From an uncultured Gammaproteobacteria bacterium (lineage in GTDB: Bacteria; Pseudomonadota; Gammaproteobacteria; Ga0077536), in contig CAIPNE010000200.1 of assembly GCA_903866355.1 (NCBI GenBank), positions 1 to 19,850 of the forward strand: 19,850 nucleotides of DNA. The letters run 5' to 3'. Below are positions 16,905 through 19,850 of this stretch, in pieces. Numbering within the stretch: the stretch's first letter is position 1; every line of letters starts with the position of its first letter. The notes beneath the pieces were generated by a model. It searched no databases, had not been told where the DNA came from, and saw only the letters and a program-made list of their open reading frames with translations. A program made the translations under genes and the position numbers.

Positions 16905-16917
16905 GCACTCGAAGTGC
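16905..16917 (-). other. Small hairpin directly after mreB stop
   Basis: On the minus strand GCACT-TCG-AGTGC forms a perfect five-pair stem with a three-base loop, starting at the base after the mreB TAA. There is no T tract, so it is unlikely to be a full terminator. It could limit read-through or mark RNA processing, so that mreB exceeds mreC in abundance. Confidence 0.4.
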
Positions 16918-17961
16918 TTATTCGAGGGCCAGCACTTCGGGTCCGTGATCTTCAATCATTTCCAGCACCCGACCACCGCCGCGCGCTACGCAGGTTAGGG
17001 GATCGTCGGCGACCAGCACGGGGAGACCGGTTTCTTCCATCAGGAGTCTGTCGAGATCGCGCAGCAAGGCACCACCGCCGGTCAGCACCATCCCGCGCTC
17101 CGCCACGTCGGAACCTAGTTCCGGGGGCGTTTTTTCCAGTGCCGTTTTAACCGCTTGTACAATGCCCTGCAGCGGTTCTTGGAGTGCCTCCAGGATTTCG
17201 TTGCTGTTAAGCGTAAAGCTGCGCGGCAGGCCTTCGGCTAAGTTACGGCCCTTTATTTCAATTTCTCGCACTTCGTTGCTGGGATAGGCGCAGCCAATTT
17301 CGTGCTTGATGCGTTCCGCCGTTGCCTCGCCGATGAGGCTGCCGTAGTTGCGGCGCACGTAGTTGATGATGGCGTCATCGAAACGATCCCCGCCAATGCG
17401 CACGGAATCCGAGTAAACAATCCCGTTGAGAGAAATGATGGCGACTTCGGTTGTACCCCCGCCGATATCGAGCACCATGGATCCGCTAGCATCGCTGACC
17501 GGCATTCCCGCCCCGATGGCCGCGGACATTGGCTCCTCGATGAGAAACACTTCGCGCGCACCCGCGCCTTCGGCGGATTCGCGAATAGCCCGTCGCTCAA
17601 CCTGCGTCGAACCGCATGGCACGCAAACCAGAACCCGCGGGCTGGGCTTAAAAATAGAGTTGCCGTGCACTTTGCGAATGAAGTGTTGCAGCATTTTTTC
17701 GGTCACGGTGAAATCGGCGATCACGCCGTCTTTAAGCGGGCGAATGGCCTCGATATGACCCGGTGTTCTGCCCAGCATCCGTTTGGCTTCAATGCCAACA
17801 GCAGCAATTTGTTTGGACCCCGAATCCTTACCCCGCCGGATCGCGACCACTGAAGGTTCGTTGAGCACGATACCTTTGCCGCGTACGTAAATAAGTGTGT
17901 TCGCCGTACCCAAATCAATGGACAGGTCGTTAGAAAATATGCCCCGAAGCATCTTGAACAT
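16918..17961 (-). CDS. mreB: Rod shape-determining protein MreB (bacterial actin)
   Basis: MreB forms ATP-dependent membrane-bound filaments that direct side-wall synthesis. At 347 residues it equals E. coli MreB in length and is very similar throughout. The phosphate-1 motif is DLGTANT (16-22), a second phosphate loop is DIGGGTTE, and VLTGGGALL near the C-terminus contacts adenosine. The N-terminal FKMLRGIF is the amphipathic membrane-binding helix. ATG 17961 is preceded by GAGGG and AAGAGA. It heads the mreBCD-mrdAB-mltB-rlpA-dacA cluster and diverges from gatC. Confidence 0.98.
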   Translation of the reverse strand: MFKMLRGIFSNDLSIDLGTANTLIYVRGKGIVLNEPSVVAIRRGKDSGSKQIAAVGIEAKRMLGRTPGHIEAIRPLKDGVIADFTVTEKMLQHFIRKVHGNSIFKPSPRVLVCVPCGSTQVERRAIRESAEGAGAREVFLIEEPMSAAIGAGMPVSDASGSMVLDIGGGTTEVAIISLNGIVYSDSVRIGGDRFDDAIINYVRRNYGSLIGEATAERIKHEIGCAYPSNEVREIEIKGRNLAEGLPRSFTLNSNEILEALQEPLQGIVQAVKTALEKTPPELGSDVAERGMVLTGGGALLRDLDRLLMEETGLPVLVADDPLTCVARGGGRVLEMIEDHGPEVLALE

Positions 17962-18103
17962 TCTCTTCGCCCTCAGGTCGATGACAGAGCACAGGTGACG
18001 CTACGCGGCAGGCGTAAAGGCGGGATGGTGAGGCCGACAGACTCTGGGGGGTCGTGGTAGACTCCGCCCGCGCTTCAGGGCTTACCGCAGCGCTCCACGG
18101 CAT

Positions 18104-18134
18104 AGTATTTTGGGAGGGCCGCGCGACGCGTCAA
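18104..18134 (-). promoter_or_regulatory. Candidate promoter for the mreB cluster
   Basis: On the minus strand TTGACG (18134-18129) is a good -35. AATACT at 18109-18104, 19 bases downstream, is the best -10, with alternative registers in the AAAATACTAT run. The leader to mreB would be about 135 bases. The spacing is long, so the call is tentative. Confidence 0.4.
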
Positions 18135-18148
18135 TAAATTCGACCTCC

Positions 18149-18196
18149 AATTTAACAGCGGCGGAGTCGTTCGGCAAGCCGCTGTGACGCTAAATT
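18149..18196. repeat. Bipartite inverted repeat upstream of gatC
   Basis: AATTTA (18149-18154) followed by ACAGCGGC (18155-18162) is mirrored by GCCGCTGT (18178-18185) and, after five extra bases, TAAATT (18191-18196). All 14 positions are complementary. It lies between the candidate mreB promoter and gatC. It may be an operator, or a hairpin in the gatCAB leader if transcription starts upstream. Confidence 0.5.
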
Positions 18197-18230
18197 TGCC
18201 TTGAGTTTCAAGAGATAACGAGCCCCACGC

Positions 18231-18521
18231 ATGAGTCTGAGCGCTGCTGATATTCAACGCGTCGCGCGACTGGCGCGCCTTAGGATCGAAGACGACGAAG
18301 CGCTGCATTATGCCGCGCAGTTGTCTGGCATCCTTGGCCACTTCGCGACCATGACCACCATCGACACCACATCCATCACGCCTCTGGCGCACGCCATCGA
18401 AATTGTGGCGGGCAGCACCCGGCCAGATGTCGTCACCGAAGACGACCAACGCGCCGGCTTGCAGTCCGGCGCGCCGCAGGTGGAGGCCGGCTACTACCTC
18501 GTACCCCGGGTGCTCGAGTGA
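18231..18521 (+). CDS. gatC: Asp-tRNA(Asn)/Glu-tRNA(Gln) amidotransferase subunit C
   Basis: GatC (96 residues) is the small stabilising subunit that wraps the GatA-GatB interface. The opening SLSAADIQRVARLARL, the ITPLAH segment and the end GYYLVPRVLE are characteristic. The complex converts misacylated Glu-tRNA(Gln) or Asp-tRNA(Asn) to the correct aminoacyl-tRNA. Its presence suggests that the host lacks GlnRS or AsnRS, or uses the pathway for asparagine. The ATG at 18231 has no strong ribosome site. The stop overlaps the gatA start by one base (TGATG). Confidence 0.95.
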   Translation: MSLSAADIQRVARLARLRIEDDEALHYAAQLSGILGHFATMTTIDTTSITPLAHAIEIVAGSTRPDVVTEDDQRAGLQSGAPQVEAGYYLVPRVLE

Positions 18522-19850
18522 TGAACCCAGATTTTCCCGAAACACTCTGGGAGCAAGCGCAGGGCCTGCGCAGTGGGGCCTTCAGCAGTGTTGAACTAAC
18601 CCAGCACTATCTGGCTCGCATCGCGCGGATCAATCCACAGTTAAATGCCTTCATTACGGTGTGCCCGGAATCGGCGCACGCTCAAGCCGTGATGGCAGAT
18701 GCCGCCCGTGCGCGCGGCGCCGCCGGCGTCTTAACCGGCATTCCCTACGCAAATAAAGATATTTTTTGTACCCGCGGGGTGCTAACCACCTGTGGCTCGC
18801 GCATGCTGGCGAATTGGGAAGCACCCTACGACGCTACCGTGGTTGAGCGACTGGCGGCGGCCGGCATGGTCATGCTGGGCAAAACCAATATGGACGAGTT
18901 TGCGATGGGGTCATCGAACGAAACCAGTTACTTCGGGGCCGTGTGTAACCCGTGGGACAGCGCGCGAGTGCCCGGCGGTTCTTCGGGGGGTTCCGCGGCA
19001 GCTGTCGCGGCTCGCTTGGCGCCGGTAGCGACCGGTAGCGATACCGGCGGTTCCATCCGTCAGCCGGCAGCGTTGTGCGGCATCAGTGGGCTCAAGCCCA
19101 CTTACGGGCGGGTCTCACGCTGGGGCATGATCGCCTTCGCATCCAGCCTCGACCAAGGTGGCCCGATGGCGCTGACGGCGCAAGATCTGGCGTTGATGCT
19201 AAACGCGATGGCGGGCCACGATCCCCGCGACTCAACTTCGATCGAGCGCCCGCGAGAAGACTTCTCCGCCACGCTGGAACAACCACTCGCGGGCTTACGC
19301 TTGGGCGTACCCGCCGAATACTGGGACGCGAGTTTAGATCCGGCGATGCGGCTGGGCATGACCGCCGCGCTGGACCAGTTCCGAGCGTTGGGGGCCAGTG
19401 TGCGCGAGGTGCGCCTCCCCCACGCAGCCGTTTCTATTCCAGCTTATTACGTTGTCGCTTGCGCGGAGGCATCTTCCAACCTGTCTCGCTACGACGGCGT
19501 GCGTTTCGGCCATCGCTGTGCGGCACCGCAAGATCTCAACGATCTTTATAGCCGTAGCCGCGCCGAAGGCTTTGGCGCTGAAGTTAAACGGCGGATTCTC
19601 GTTGGGACTTACGCCTTATCCGCCGGGTATTACGACGCTTGGTACCGCAAGGCCCAGCAGTTGCGCCGGCTGATTCAGCAAGATTTCGCTGCTGCGTTTG
19701 CCGAAGTTGACCTCCTTCTTGGGCCCACCACGCCAACCACTGCATTCCCGCTCGGCAGCAACATCAAGGACCCACTGACCATGTACCTAGCTGACGTGTA
19801 CACCACCGGCGTAAATCTCGCAGGCCTGCCAGCGCTCTCCGTGCCCGCCG
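18521..19850 (+). CDS. gatA: Asp-tRNA(Asn)/Glu-tRNA(Gln) amidotransferase subunit A, 3' end beyond window
   Basis: GatA is the amidase-signature glutaminase that releases ammonia for GatB. The frame stays open from ATG 18521 to the window end, about 443 of some 485 residues, without stop or frameshift. The Ser-cisSer-Lys triad is intact: Lys79 in PYANKD, Ser154 in PGGSSGGSAAA and Ser178 in TGSDTGGSIRQPA. These positions coincide with those of characterised GatA. KPTYGRVSRWGMIAFASSLD, AEASSNLSRYDGVRFG and VGTYALSAGYYD are further family blocks, and the last visible segment NLAGLPALSVPA is typical. gatB is expected just beyond the window. Confidence 0.97.
   Translation, partial: MNPDFPETLWEQAQGLRSGAFSSVELTQHYLARIARINPQLNAFITVCPESAHAQAVMADAARARGAAGVLTGIPYANKDIFCTRGVLTTCGSRMLANWEAPYDATVVERLAAAGMVMLGKTNMDEFAMGSSNETSYFGAVCNPWDSARVPGGSSGGSAAAVAARLAPVATGSDTGGSIRQPAALCGISGLKPTYGRVSRWGMIAFASSLDQGGPMALTAQDLALMLNAMAGHDPRDSTSIERPREDFSATLEQPLAGLRLGVPAEYWDASLDPAMRLGMTAALDQFRALGASVREVRLPHAAVSIPAYYVVACAEASSNLSRYDGVRFGHRCAAPQDLNDLYSRSRAEGFGAEVKRRILVGTYALSAGYYDAWYRKAQQLRRLIQQDFAAAFAEVDLLLGPTTPTTAFPLGSNIKDPLTMYLADVYTTGVNLAGLPALSVPA

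Noticed and set aside
18075..18545. Minus-strand open frame of 156 codons across the mreB-gatC spacer
   Set aside because: Half of it is antisense to gatC, it resembles no family I recognise, and its start lies within gatA. It would also cover the divergent promoter region.

Overview
The window is a GC-rich bacterial chromosome segment densely packed with housekeeping genes. Gene content and protein sequences point to a gammaproteobacterium. MreB (347 aa), PBP2, RodA, DUF493/YbeD, LipA/LipB and ElyC all closely resemble E. coli proteins known to me. A GatCAB operon divergent from mreBCD is an arrangement known from Pseudomonas and related lineages. Genus and species cannot be told from the sequence alone. 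I see no mobile element, CRISPR array, tRNA or rRNA. No gene-free stretch exceeds about 270 bases.

Layout from left to right. (1) 1-1917, minus strand: guaB followed by the 5' part of guaA, the GMP branch of purine synthesis, with a good sigma70-type promoter upstream. (2) 2024-3373, plus: xseA, exonuclease VII large subunit, divergent from guaB. (3) 3446-6732, minus: a run reading sixA-like phosphatase, ybeD (DUF493), lipB, lipA, elyC; lipB and lipA provide lipoate attachment and synthesis. (4) 6873-9507, plus: a three-gene module of a tandem cyclic-nucleotide-binding protein and a YadG/YadH-type ABC exporter. (5) 9560-17961, minus: an eight-gene cell-elongation cluster, mreB-mreC-mreD-mrdA(PBP2)-mrdB(RodA)-mltB-rlpA-dacA. 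(6) 18231-19850, plus: gatC and the 5' two thirds or more of gatA, running off the window end.

Functionally the centre is the rod-shape machinery. MreB filaments, MreC/MreD, the RodA glycosyltransferase and PBP2 transpeptidase build the lateral wall. MltB, RlpA and a PBP5-type carboxypeptidase trim it. Four- to fourteen-base overlaps (ATGA, GTGA) between mreC/mreD, mreD/mrdA, mrdA/mrdB and mltB/rlpA imply one translationally coupled transcript. In E. coli rlpA-dacA is followed directly by ybeD-lipB-lipA. Here that order is interrupted by the oppositely oriented cNMP/ABC module plus the sixA-like gene, which is the most unusual feature of the window.

I did not find a clearly new biological system. 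The best leads are the cNMP-binding protein paired with YadGH and the strong dyad in its upstream region, and a second dyad between mreB and gatC.
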